Assembly (NCBI GenBank): GCA_977006965.1
Contig: OZ345374.1
Location: 496,001-560,000, forward strand
Direction of reading: 5' to 3'
Source of the DNA: Phymatolithon calcareum
Lineage: Eukaryota > Rhodophyta > Florideophyceae > Hapalidiales
Length of the DNA stretch: 64,000 nt
The translations under genes and the position numbers were made by a program. The first letter of the stretch is position 1, and every line of letters begins with the position of its first letter. This document shows positions 10,073-22,174 of the stretch, one piece after another. The notes beneath the pieces are model-generated. The model was not told the origin of the DNA. It searched no databases and saw only the letters and a list, made by a program, of their open reading frames with translations.

Positions 10073-13000
10073 TCCAGAAAGCGGAATTAGACTGACCGTG
10101 ACCGTGCAACTGAGCGGGAAGGCGCAATATTCTTGTTTTCAGCAACCCTGAAGCGATGGTCGGAGCGGTTTGTTGCAAATATAAGGGCGGTGTCCGGCAA
10201 ACTGTCAAGGAAGAAATGGTTGGGCTCTCGAAGGGCACTGCGGGCTTCTAAGGCCTTCTTGAGCACAAAGACCTCAGTTGTACAACTGCCCACGTGTCCA
10301 CGCCTTCGTGAACACGTACAGTATGTGTAAGAATGTAGGAATCTCGTTTCCGTTTTAGTCGGAGACGCAATTTTCAATAAAAATTCCTAATTGAAACAAA
10401 TGAATCAACGTTCCTGGTGCGCTTTCCTTGTCTCAATCTTCTAAGCGGGAATGAAACAATAAAATAGATCATATGACTTAGGACCTAAATGTAAACACTC
10501 GCATCATTTCCCGCCCAATTTCGAAGCCTGAACTCGATGACACGCGGCGGCACCGAGCGAGCAATTGCTTATAACCATATCATCGCGTTCTGCAGTGTGC
10601 TCCAATGTGCTACCGAACGCGATCGCTACAGCCACCGGTCAATGGTCTTCCACAATGAAATTGCGCAGTAAGACACGAACGCGCAAGCGTCTTTTTCCTC
10701 AAGCCTCGTCCGCAAGTGCCCTCCATTCGGCGATCGGTCTCCGCAAACTGGCACCGCGGACGAGCGATGCCTCCGAACTCGATAGCTGCAGCCACCGATG
10801 AGTTGCCCAACATGGTGACATCGCGGCAAGGAGCCCGCGGGCGATCTATTTCTTGTAAGCATTGTCGATCAAGCGTACTTTTTCCAACGATCTAATAGTA
10901 GCCCCAAACTGACATCTCAGAAGGACTTTTCGTCTTGCCAAACATTGATGCACCTTGCTTTTTATCTATTTGACGGCCCTCGTGTGCTCATGAACTCAAA
11001 GCGCAGATCGATGCCCAATTCATCTCTGCGGCACGACTGCCATTGGATCGCATTATTATTCCGATCACTTTCGATTCATTACTGCAACTACATAGGAGAT
11101 GTGCTGCATCAGTACTGATAGTATTGTGGTACACTGCTCGCGATCGTAAGGCTCAGGTATGTCATACAGACTCTTTTCTATAAGCGACTTCAATCCATGC
11201 AGAACGCGTCTAACCTTCATACCTTTCCTATTCGGATTTCCTCCTGTCCACGTAAGCAGTGTGAGCTGCAAACAGTCATCTCCAAGTCCCACCTTTATTT
11301 TCATGTTTCCAATCTTCTTTCAAGTCCACACATAAAAATTTCTGAGGCCGTCGTTTCCAGTGCCATTGATCTTCCGCCATTCGCTTGACGCTTCCTTTGC
11401 ACAAACCGACAAACATACCGGTGAAGCTCTAGATCCGTTCCACTCCGATACAAGGTTTCGAGCAGATTACCGCTCAACCCGCTGTTGGTAGATGGCTCAG
11501 GCTACGGTAGATAGATGGTATCTAATCGTATCGTACACAGTCTCCATGTAAATTAAATCTGCTAAGAATCGCAATTCCTAACTTCATGGGAACTAGTATG
11601 CTTGTTCCCGGATCACCGGATTCGTATATCGTTGATTAGCATTCCTTTGATAACTGATATCCTCGACATACCTGATAGCCCGATGAGGCACGTTACGTCG
11701 TCCACAGTGATTGTATATACCTTATCAGGGCGATAAGACCTCGGCATAAGGCGGATTGTGAAGTCTAATCGTAGATGATTACATATAGAACCCCAAAATA
11801 CAACAATAAGACTATCTGTTGACAAGCTTTTACACGCATCACAGGATGAAAAAAATGTTATCGCTGTCATACTGTCGACCGACCATATCAGGCTTATCAA
11901 ATTGGCACCGGTTGCGCCCGCAGTGTTGTCTTTTCGCTTGTTTCGCTTGTAAATCAAGTTCCGTAACGTTTGAAAATTTAAAATAGATCGAAATGATTGG
12001 CTCACTACACCAATGAACAATTGTGTACTTCCTCACAATTGCAAAGAAAATTCTTCGCATACTGCTTTTGATTGGACACATTTCCAAACGATCAGAAGAC
12101 AAATCATCATGCTTCGCGATTCTGATGAGCTCCAACATCAAAAAAACTCTGAATCCTCGAAAACATCGAAAAAACGCTATTTCCCGCAGCTCGCTGCGGA
12201 AATCGTTGTGTCGAAAGTGTTTTAAACTCGCACGTATGGATCACAGTATCCGTCGAAGGAGACACTATTTCGGCCTTTCTGTTACGCACCTTGCAGAGCT
12301 GGCGGGCCGAAGAAAGCGTGCTTCCAATATTCGGTGAAAAATGGTAAATGCTACAGCACCCGATCACAGCATTGATCGGCAGGCAGGCGACAGAAGTGTG
12401 GACTAGTCTCAGTCGGCTCAGTGCTCCCTTGAGAGCACACAAAGAGAAGTGGCGGATGTAGTCGGGCCATTCCCAGTCCCCACGCAGAAGGATATACACA
12501 CTCTTTTAATCTGATTTGTTTCTTACCGTTTCGAGACATACGATTGACAAACGAGCAGCAACCTTCGTTTGCGCAACAGTCATCACACTCTTGCTTTCCA
12601 ACCGCCTCTTTCGCAGGCACAGGATAAGTCAAGCGATGACGTAGAAGCTTCATTCGCCCGTGGCCATGCAACGTTGGGTGTCTGGGAGTGACTTTGACCC
12701 TAAATGCACTGGAGGTCTTTTGTGATAGCGAGGTGGGCTTGGAGACTGCCTGCCTTGACAGATTTTAAAAAGATTTGCGGTTTTATTCGAAACATAAACC
12801 CGAAATTTTGGCGACTTTGCTTTCACGGCGTCCAACGGTCTAGCTCCCCAGAGAAGGCGAGCAGTGTCGCGCTTCTCCTTACTAGAGTTCCCGGACACCG
12901 TCCTGTAACTCTTAGGAACCTCCCCCCGGACAAGTACCGCTTGACGGAGAACCGGATTGCCGTAGTTGTAGCCATGCGATAGCTTCACTACTACTACAAA

Positions 13001-14600
13001 AGACTATGAAGGGTGGGTGGGTGGTCAACAAAAAAACGCGGGCTGCCAACTCGAAAAGCTCATCGGTCAACCTTCCGCCGAGAAATCCGATATCACGAGT
13101 CCTTGTGGGAAAAGGACAGCCGGTGTACCAAAGAGCTCCTTACGCTGTTCGCTGCCTTACGCGCGGTTCACGTCTCGGTTCAGGCACGTTCCGAAGTGCG
13201 TGCCTCCGTTCGAACGCGTCTGCAAGCTTGCGAAGCATGTGCTGGAGATCAGATTTCTTTGGCGTCCTGCTTGATATAGGGATTTCGATCGGCGAGGCTT
13301 GGACTCTGGAGCAGTTGCTGGCGTCTGTGCGCGCCGGCGGGACTGTCGTGCAAGCTTTCAACTCTGCGCTGCGTGGCGCCGCATTTTCAATCGCCGCCGG
13401 GTGTGCGCGCCTGTGAATGTGACGCACAGAGTCTCGACCTGTCACAGCGCGGCGCCGCGTGGCGCAACCTGATGAGAGGGTGGCATGGAAAGCGTCCAGA
13501 AGGCATTCTTGGCCCGGTCGTCACGCGCCTAACGGTTCTTCCAGGCAGTCACCGGTTGTGCCGCCCAGGCGCTGTCGGGCGACTTAGGTTGTCGCGGGAG
13601 TGTCTTAGAGCGTGGCGGCCTCTCGAATGCCGCTGGTGCGGATCGAGACGGTGTCGAACGACTTGGCTTGGCACGGGAATCCTTCGCGCACCGCCGCTCC
13701 TTGACTGCCACTGGTTGCGGCTCCAAGACAGTCTTTGGTGTTGCCGATCAACGCCCAAATATCATCGTGCATGGTCGCATTCCGGCTGCCACCGGATGTG
13801 GCGCCGATACATAACAAAGGGTATCGATCCATGCGGGTCATCGGCGGTAGTTGTCCTGCAGAGGCTTGTATGCCATCATCGGTGGTCTGCACGCAGTGCA
13901 TGATCTCAAGAGGTAGGTGATGGCAGGATTGAGGTGGGCAGATCTGGTAAGATTGCCATACCTCCGTAACCGTCTCTGGCCTTGCTGTTCAGACAAAGGG
14001 TGTTCTTCGAAAAGGGTATTGTCGAGATCACTTTCAATCGTCCATCGTTTTCTGCCTTCGACTACATCCTGGCCATATGGTAGTCACTGCAAGGACATGC
14101 GTTTGCGCTTTTTTCTCGCGCGAGAGTACACGTGCGAAGTGGAGATTGCATCGACACGGGAGGCATCTGCATCTTTCGGTTCGATCCAAGCACCGGAGCG
14201 GCTACTCTCGCCGCGCCAGCGAGATTGCTGCGCATAGGCATGCAAGAGTCTCTCTTTCTCTTCCATTAGTAGTTTTACCTTCCATAAAGTACGGAAAGGT
14301 GGAGCTTCTTGGGTTCTAGCTCGACTGCTCGGATCGCGACCACTCAATTTCGCCTGCACGTCCCTTTGACCACGCAGAGCTGGAGGACTCCCACATTCAT
14401 TCTTTTCATCACGGTTCCCGTGCAATATCCGTGCAATCCATTCCAACTAAGTCGCACACTCCGCGTTTTTATCTTCTCTTTTTATTTATTCGTTTGTTCC
14501 GAAGCTGACGGATCATCCAAGATCTCTGGCAAAGGACGACATTGACACCAACCACATTCTCACACCTTCTGTTTCTTCCGCTTGATCTTTGCTTTCACAC
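10073..14600. other. Long tract with no supportable gene
   Basis: About 4.5 kb with only short ORFs. At 10550-10850 a unit with GCCACCGGTC or GCCACCGATG recurs loosely. Between about 13,380 and 13,810 a GC-rich tract shows degenerate repetition of a motif like GCCACTGGTTGCGGC (near 13546, 13632, 13708 and 13785), giving Arg/Ser/Pro-rich products in all frames. Minus-strand frames at 13140-13445, 13529-13726 and 14084-14446 are Arg/Lys/Ser-rich and could be remnants of a retroelement ORF1 upstream of the LINE 3' end, but nothing identifies them. Confidence 0.35.
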
Positions 14601-14609
14601 ACCGGTTCA

Positions 14610-15690
14610 CTCTGACCTTTCTTTCTTTCTTTATTGCAGATGACGTCAATTTTTAAGTTAACACCTAAACTTGCTCTCGAGCAAGTTCTCTTCGTTCAAA
14701 TATTGGATTATCGCTACGGGTTTCTCTCTGCACAGATCTTCCACCGTTTTGCTCCGAACTCTGCCGATGAATTTCCGTCGACTAACAGCCCGACCCGAAC
14801 AATGTAGGATCATATGTTCCACAGCTTCCTTCACACCATACGGGCATTTCTTGCACATTGGGTCGTGAGGAAGTGGCTCATTCTCGTTGTGTCCATGGTG
14901 AAAACTGGCGACGATTGGACAGCAATTAGTTATGAGCTGGTTGAGTATTACCTCAGCCCGTCTATGTGAGATGTGTAGGTCTTCCGGGAGTGTCGGGATG
15001 GTAACTGGTTTGCTTCTAGAAGGCGGTTTGATAATGGATCGTGCCGCTTCCATGGTGAGAGGTACCGCTTGATGTGATAGCAGGCTTGATTCCGAGATTC
15101 CCCGGCGCGCGAGCTCATCAGCAGCCTCATTTTTCGGGACTCCGCAGTGACTCGGTATCCAAATGCCTTCTATGTGAATCTCCTGTGCCATGATTTGTTC
15201 CATAAGATTCCATAGTTTCCGAACCATCTCTCCAAACATCCGCGGATGGCCGTTGAGTGCGTCTATGCAGCTCTTGCTGTCGGTGAACCATCGGATAGTG
15301 CTGCCGCGCGATATCGGTAGACTGGATGCTGCCTGAAATGCGTGTACGGCCGCAAAAGCCTCGGCGTCGAATGAGGAGCCAATGGCCCCAGCGGACAGCC
15401 CTTCTTCCAGTATCGCTTCTTCTCCGCGCAGCACCAAAACGCCCGCACCACCGACCTGCGGTGGGATTGTACGGTACATGTCGAGTGTGTCATCATCTTC
15501 ATCGCATAGGATAACACGCTGCTTCGAGGCCGTCGGGGTCGTTTCGTAGGCATGCTCGTCCCCGTCGTCGTAGACCAACTCCGACCTTTGTGTGTACCAC
15601 GCTCTGTTGGGCTTGGCGAAACATCTATAGTCCCAAGGAGCATGCTTGTGGTCATTTCGGAGAACTAGCTCATGTGAACTTCTTCTCTAC
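14610..15690 (-). mobile_element. 3' end of a non-LTR retrotransposon (LINE) with RNase H
   Basis: Truncated LINE tail on the minus strand. The coding part is described separately. It is followed by a short 3' UTR ending in AATAAAGAAAGAAAGAAAGG (about 14616-14635), a poly(A)-signal-like sequence and simple-repeat tail typical of LINE 3' ends. The reading frame opens only after a stop near 15690, and no reverse transcriptase motif is present, so the copy is 5'-truncated or broken. The hAT element begins only about 150 bp upstream. Confidence 0.75.
14658..15690 (-). CDS. LINE-encoded RNase H domain plus CCHC tail (fragment)
   Basis: C-terminal part of a LINE polyprotein with no genuine start. 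RNase H motifs occur in order: GGAGVLVL (strand 1, preceded by a possible first Asp in TLDMYRT), FDAEAFAAVHA (catalytic Glu), WFTDSKSCIDAL (catalytic Asp), IPSHCGVPKNEAADELAR (His and last Asp). A CCHC-type cluster, CKKCPYGVKEAVEHMILHC, follows, as in the C terminus of I/Jockey-like LINEs. RNase H would remove the RNA template strand during target-primed reverse transcription. The frame is intact over about 300 codons, so this copy is younger than the eroded one at 32.2-33.1 kb. Confidence 0.85.
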
Positions 15691-15834
15691 ACCGGGGAGT
15701 CTACGCCGGCATCTGCCGACCATTGAGAAGTCTACAGACTGCGAATTACAAATGCGAAGAGGACCCGAGTGGTTGATTCCAGATGTACCGCTAGCTTCTT
15801 CGACTTTCGATATGTGGAATTTGTAGACCCGTGC

Positions 15835-15842
15835 GGTTATAT
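15835..15842. repeat. Left 8-bp target-site duplication of hAT copy 1
   Basis: GGTTATAT, identical to the 8 bp directly after the element's right end (16897-16904). An 8-bp duplication is diagnostic of hAT transposition. Confidence 0.95.
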
Positions 15843-16896
15843 CAAAGCATTGGAATTATTTATTTATTTTTATTCTTTTCCGGCGCAGTGTCGAGAATAA
15901 ATAATTTATTGTTGAACGCAGAAGCAATAAATTATTGTATTCAAGTTCAGTGAGGAATAAATAACTGGTTATTCCCAATTATTGGATCCCTCTAGCTACT
16001 TTCTGTCACGATAGCATTGATGTCTTCGATTCCCCACGCACCCGAGTTAGCATGAAGGAACATCTGTTTCTCGAAGTTGCAGGAATAACGCTTCTTCTCC
16101 TGTCATCCAACGCGTAACCAGCGATCGAGAAAAGCCTCTCGCACATGTTCGACGTTGGTACAATGAATCACAAGTCCATGTACTCAGAATCAGAGGAAAT
16201 AACGCTTTTGCGACGCTTCAATGCGCGCTCGGCTGGCGATAGTGAACTGTCATCAACAGTCAAACTCACAGCACAGACAACCTTCTTCAATTTCTCGGTA
16301 GCGGATAGCTCAGCCGCTGACATCGCAGAAACGCGTTTCTCCATAATTTTCACAATTCCGGACTCGAATTCAGGGTGATGGATGATTGCCCCCGTCGAGC
16401 CCAAGCGGACAGAAAGTTGTGGGAACTCTTCTATCACCGTATCAAAAAATACCCGGGCGTCCGCCATAGATACGTCATCATTTTGGAGAGCCTTGGTAAT
16501 TGTATCGAATGAAGTGAACTCCTCGCATAACGACTACACTTTTCGGTTTTGGCGTGTGCTTAACGTTAGAGCATCGACCACGTCAATATTCAGCTGGGGT
16601 AGAAACTCTTTGATAGCCATGTAGTGCTTGAGCATTTGCGCTGTCGATGACCATCGTGTCACATTGCTCCGGTAGGCACGTAAGTGCCTAAAGTTGCGGG
16701 GTTTTGCGCATTTTGGCCCGAAAATTATTTGGATTATTTGGGCCAAAATCTAGTGAATAATGCTTTCAAATAAATACAATAATTGTCGCAACCACGACGA
16801 TCTCAATAAATACAATAAATATTCGCGACTCAGGAATAAATTATTGGAACAATAATTTAAATAATTACAATAGCAATTATTTTTTCCAATGCTTTG
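15843..16896 (-). mobile_element. hAT transposon, 1,054-bp deletion derivative
   Basis: Bounded by short terminal inverted repeats CAAAGCATTGGAA and TTCCAATGCTTTG and by a perfect 8-bp target-site duplication GGTTATAT on both sides. Subterminal AT-rich hairpins occur at both ends, for example AATAATTTATTG against CAATAAATTATT at about 15898-15934. The interior holds the 3' half of a minus-strand hAT transposase gene with frameshifts. The N-terminal half (zinc finger and first catalytic Asp) is missing, so the copy cannot move without a full-length relative. The same ends occur in opposite orientation at 42689-43015. Confidence 0.93.
16020..16746 (-). pseudogene. hAT transposase, C-terminal half, frameshifted
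   Basis: Three minus-strand frames in order. First, about 16746-16537 with SNVTRWSSTAQMLKHYMAIK (TRWxSTxxML, typical of hAT). Second, about 16530-16168 with LQNDDVSMADARVFFDTVIE and IIHHPEFESGIVKI. Third, about 16165-16080 with VPTSNMCERLFSIAGYALDD, which resembles the conserved hAT dimerisation motif (P-S-ER-FS), before another frame break. Frameshifts separate all three. Loss of the N-terminal half and the breaks make it non-functional. Confidence 0.85.
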
Positions 16897-16904
16897 GGTT
16901 ATAT
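16897..16904. repeat. Right 8-bp target-site duplication of hAT copy 1
   Basis: GGTTATAT, directly following the right terminal repeat and identical to 15835-15842. Confidence 0.95.
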
Positions 16905-18735
16905 GGCTTACGGCACATTTCCTCTGAACGGGATGGTACCATATTGAGTACCATTGCCTGTAATCGGGAGCACAGTCTACCGCGAACACAGAAGTTGAAG
17001 AATTGCGTGGACAATAGCAATCCTCGTAATGTGCAGTGTAACCCTGATAGGGAAACCCACAAAGATGGAGTTTGCCCACCGGAAGGGTATAAATTCCAAG
17101 CCTGCACGCTCAGTTAGTGAGAATAAAGGTATCAGTTTATCAGCTCATAACAAAGAACCGTTCGGCCTAAGGTGAGAGGACGACGCTGATCCCGTGAATC
17201 GGTCGATTTCAATTTTCGAGTCTAAAAATTTTGAGCTCGAGTCTGCTGTCCTACCAAGCGATCCCTTAGAGCACCTTGCTGGGGCAGCTAAATCCCATAT
17301 AAAACCGCCCGCAAAACCCAACTCGTGAACAGTCTGAATCTTTTGGATATCTTCCATAGACTCGCCGAGGGATTCTCAGATCATCTCATAGTGAACATTG
17401 TCCACTGGTTGCAGCTTAACCGGTGACCACAAGATTCTATACTGTTCTGCATTAACCATGTGCCGAAAATGCCCTAAAAGTGCAGAGAAGATGACCAATA
17501 AGAAGCCGCTTGAAAGTCAGTCTAAGGCGCTGACTTCTGAGAGAAGGACTGTGTGTATGCTTTGATGAGAGAATGAGAAGGCTTGGGACCAGAAAATGCG
17601 TCGCACTTTGAAGGCCGGGTGGTTCGATATCCTTGGAGTCATGTGTTTGCATACAAGCCATCCACAATGTGCCTATCGCTTGATTACTGCATCTGAAAAA
17701 GTCCCGCAAACAACGACTGGTGAAGTCCTGCTCCCTGAAGAATTTTTCTTCGTCCCGCGACTCATCGCTGTTATTGCCCTAAAGGTGAGTTGCTCGCGTT
17801 GGCTATCAAGCAAGCTGTTGATGATCATGTCTGCGATTTTTCTTTCTCTCTAGCTTCCCATTATAGCTCTTTCCTTCAAGAGTACCAAATTTGATGATTT
17901 GCCCCGTTCACCATGCGTCGTATGCACGTATGCACTGTTGATGGAATGTTGAACCAAAGAGGGAAGATTTCCCAGCTTATACTCTTGTTTTCCCATCGCA
18001 GGACCGCGGTCTTCCATGAGTGTAGCCAAGGGTACGCCGAAATACCTTCTTGTTCTGATGACTGCGTGACTCGCGACTGTTCATCCGCGTCTGCATGAAT
18101 GGCGATTGGATGCAGCGCGAACTTGGATAATTGCTTCGCCGTCGTGTAGCCCTCCCGCGCCGTTCCAACTCACAGTAATCCATCTTTGAGGAACACTTTT
18201 ACAGGTTCCTTACAGCGATTCTCGTAAACTCTAAAACCAATATAAGAAGCAGACAAGACATTTCCGGTACAGCTTGCTCGCCCATTGCCCCGCTTGACCA
18301 ATACTTTTATGTTGCTGCTCTAGTAGCATTCCGTTGGCAAGAGGAGCGCAGATCTCTGCACTTCATCCATTCCATCCCGAAATCTAGGTCAATCCGCAAG
18401 CAATTTAAAGCGCCAGTTTCCGAAGAAATTAAATTCAGCATGTGTTCAACAGAACCGCTTTGCTAATTTTCCTGGGTCTAAAGTTGCTGTGACTGAGACT
18501 GTCCGCCAATATCTTTCGGGAAGCGTCACGATTGGGCAATATATTCCCAACATGCAGTATTGTAGCCCTCGTTCGATGTCTTTTATGAACTGAAATGGAG
18601 CGCATAAGACGTGGAGGCCGACGGAGTGATGCAGGTTAGGAAAAAGACGAGCAAGCGTCGATAACGAGACAAACTTTGCAGTTTTAATGAATGATTGCTA
18701 CACAAAAAACGTACTATACAGATGTCACAGAAGGT
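16905..18735. other. Gene-empty spacer left of the histone pair
   Basis: Several ORFs below 90 codons in both directions, none with a recognisable motif. The last part is the 3' flank of the H3 gene, and no animal-type histone 3' stem-loop was seen there. Confidence 0.4.
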
Positions 18736-19912
<1,177 letters not shown>

Positions 19913-20383
19913 AGTTTTCGCGTCTCTCTCTTAGCACTTCTCCATTTATGTACATTGGTTAACGCAGTTCAGACTAATTTAGTAGTAAACTTGTCTTCCG
20001 CAACAACCGTGTCTTGTTTGCCAACTGTAGTCGGTCAACTTCTTCCTCGTCTCATTAATTGGCCTCTGCATAATTGATTGTGTCCGAATTATGTCACGGC
20101 CTTATACAATATGAAGCCATTTTTGTCCTTCGTCGAGAGATGAATTGGCTGCATCACGCCCGTCGAATCGGTGCAGCATGCTGCAGCTCACATCTGTCGT
20201 GGAGACGTCAGTGACGAAACTGCAGTAGTATCAAACATGATCCATTCAACTATCAACTACAAAGACACTTCCGGTAAGTCTCATCTTCTGGAGCATTCTC
20301 AGAGACGAAGAAATATTTATTTCCGAGCGGAGCACCAAAACAGTACAATTTCGGAACCAACCTAGCCGAAACAAAAGACATCG
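19913..20383. other. Spacer between H4 and the tRNA gene
   Basis: No coding signal. It includes the AAAA at 20373-20376 (TTTT on the minus strand) that serves as the likely Pol III terminator of the adjacent tRNA gene. Confidence 0.5.
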
Positions 20384-20469
20384 TACCATCGCCGAGGCTC
20401 GAACTCGGGACCTCTAGCATGTGAGGCTAGCGCTCTATCTGGATAGCGAACCAGCTGAGCTACGACGGC
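20384..20469 (-). tRNA. tRNA-Val(CAC) with a 12-nt insertion in the D-loop
   Basis: Cloverleaf folded by hand on the minus strand. Acceptor GCCGTCG pairs with CGATGGT (7 bp, two G-U), followed by discriminator A. Linker TA. D-stem GCTC/GAGC. Anticodon stem CTAGC/GCTAG with loop CTCACAT, anticodon CAC, reading the Val codon GUG. Variable loop AGGTC. T-arm CCGAG-TTCGAGC-CTCGG, also the B-box. The D-loop is 21 nt. Removing TTCGCTATCCAG (20439-20450) leaves the canonical GCTCAGCTGGATAGAGC. CTGG before the insert can pair with CCAG at its end, a possible bulge-helix-bulge for the splicing endonuclease. D-arm introns of this sort are known from the red alga Cyanidioschyzon. TTTT lies 8 nt downstream. 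No CCA is encoded, as usual in nuclear genes. Confidence 0.88.
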
Positions 20470-20601
20470 CACGTCGCATATGCAGTGTATCGAACAACCT
20501 TCGGTTTATATTGAATTTGACTATGGTCTTGCCTTCTGCGCTAACACCCCACCGTCTCAGCGGCCTCTCAAGAGTATTAAGCGAAGATCTACCATCCGAC
20601 A

Positions 20602-21126
20602 ATGACCGCGCTATCAACGCTCTTCCCGTGCGGGCTTTCTCTCTCGCTGGGCGAGGTGCTGCTTGCAGTAGAGCTAGGCGCCGAGGAGGCAGGCGTGGAC
20701 GTGCTTCGCGCCCTGCTCGGTCCGGCAATTGCCGTCCACGCGCGACGGCCTGGCGGGCACATTTCCGCGTCCAGTGACATTGCCGAGAAGGTGCCGCGTG
20801 ACGGGCGTCCAGCGCTAGTAGACTGTGTGCACGCACTGCGCTACGCGTGCGACGTGCGCGATCCCGCTGCGTTACTGAAAAATCTCGCGCATGCGGCCGC
20901 AGGCGCAGCGGCGGTGGTACCGGCAATGTCACCGGTGTACACGCCGCGCCTGCTGCGCGGCGCTCGGCACGTGGTAGTCATCGACGGGCTGGCGTCCGGC
21001 GCTGCACGCGACGTGCATGGCACAGTGCAGGTCGTCAAGCGCGACGGACGGTGGCGGCGTAATGGCGCGGAGGGCGTGTACAGGTTTCGCGTGCGGGAGG
21101 ACGGACGGGTGGATGTATTCCGATAG
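20602..21126 (+). CDS. ELP6: Elongator subunit 6-like protein
   Basis: 174 codons, very GC-rich. The C-terminal part GLASGAARDVHGTVQVV, then GVYRFRVREDGRVDVF, follows the pattern of ELP6 (human GLATGFCRDVHGQLRI followed by a short beta strand tail). The preceding ALVDCVHALRYACDV and HVVVID fit the strand-helix alternation of the RecA-like fold of ELP4-6. ELP6 belongs to the ELP456 ring of Elongator, which supports modification of wobble uridines in tRNA. ELP6 proteins are usually about 260-280 residues, so the N-terminal third is short or missing. An upstream exon is possible but was not found, and the tRNA gene lies only 132 bp upstream. Family assignment rests on one strong motif and the fold pattern. 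Confidence 0.6.
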   Translation: MTALSTLFPCGLSLSLGEVLLAVELGAEEAGVDVLRALLGPAIAVHARRPGGHISASSDIAEKVPRDGRPALVDCVHALRYACDVRDPAALLKNLAHAAAGAAAVVPAMSPVYTPRLLRGARHVVVIDGLASGAARDVHGTVQVVKRDGRWRRNGAEGVYRFRVREDGRVDVFR

Positions 21127-21200
21127 CGCATGATTCCTTGCATCTGTTATCCGTATTTGTTTCTGCTTCTCGGGAAAGACTTTCGACATAGTGTTCCCTT

Positions 21201-21445
21201 CTGCCGTTGTGCTCTTCGATCAAAAGTGTGTCACGCACAACGATGGGGTTCCAGCGTACACTTCAGAATCTAATGCCAGAAGAGGTCCTATGCTAGAACT
21301 ACCACCCAAGACGCACTTCTACTGCCGCTGTGTTCTTCGATCATCGGCGTGTCGCGCACAACAATGGGGCTGTTCCAGCGCATACTTCGGAATCTAATGC
21401 CTGAAGAGATCCTATGCTAGAACGACCACCCAGGACGCACTTGCG
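21201..21445 (+). repeat. Tandem duplication, unit about 121 bp
   Basis: Two adjacent diverged copies, 21201-21321 and 21322-21445, each starting CTGCCG(T/C)TGTG(C/T)TCTTCG and sharing CGCACAAC(G/A)ATGGGG, GAATCTAATGCC and CCTATGCTAGAAC. They diverge by scattered substitutions and a short indel. Non-coding, downstream of the ELP6-like gene. Confidence 0.85.
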
Positions 21446-22174
21446 CTGTGCGGCATGAGCCTTGCAGCACGACACTCAACCGTAGCGGCTTGTGAGAATG
21501 GCTGCATGCAGCTGTATACCAACCCTAAGGGCGAATCGGCAGATGATCGAGTGCTGCGCCACAGTCTGCTAGTTCAATCAACATTGGATAGCTTTTCGCA
21601 ACCTGCTTGGACAAGAGACTGAGCTGTGAACACGTTCGTTGCGCCCGAAAAGTGAGCCTTTCCTTGCATATAAGGCCCCTGATATAGCGTCTGGCACGAC
21701 CAATGGTTCGCAGCAGCGAAGAGGCCAGTACCAAACGTTCACTTGGAGACCTGCGTTTTGTTCAGCTGCCTTGTCTGACTTCCATAGAGTATTACTCACA
21801 TTATGTGCATGCGGCTCATGGACGGGTGAGCGCACTGGACTCCGTATGCCGGCGTTATCCCGTGGGAATTGCCAGACGTGTCGCCAAGTCCTTGTCTGGA
21901 ATCTACCTATGCATCGATAGCACAAATGCAGAAGGTGGTCGTCATGTTGGTCCGTTTCTCTCAACACGCCTTCCTTGTGTAAAACAGTGTACAGGTGGAT
22001 GAGAGGCACGAGGCAGTGCCCTGTAGCGAAGCACGGGCATCATGATCTGCACCGTGTGTGCGCATGCCTGGAGCCGATCGATACCACAGCCAGTATTTAG
22101 CATCAGACACTTTAGGCAGTACTGTATATGTTAACTTAGCCTATTTATTAGAAGAAAATGAGAGAACCATTCTA
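21446..22174. other. Spacer between tandem repeat and TSR1
   Basis: Overlapping ORFs of up to 143 codons on both strands, with no recognisable domain. It includes the 3' flank of TSR1. Confidence 0.4.

Noticed and set aside
13373-13903. 176-codon Cys/Trp/Arg-rich plus-strand ORF
   Set aside because: Sits on a degenerate GC-rich repeat; all frames give biased products and no zinc-binding spacing is regular.
16750-17079. Minus-strand ORF across the right end of the hAT copy, repeated at 42614-42877
   Set aside because: The shared peptide is simply the translated AT-rich hAT terminus, not a gene.
20421-20777. 118-codon plus-strand ORF overlapping the tRNA and the ELP6-like start
   Set aside because: Different frame from the ELP6-like protein and crosses the tRNA gene; Arg-rich shadow.
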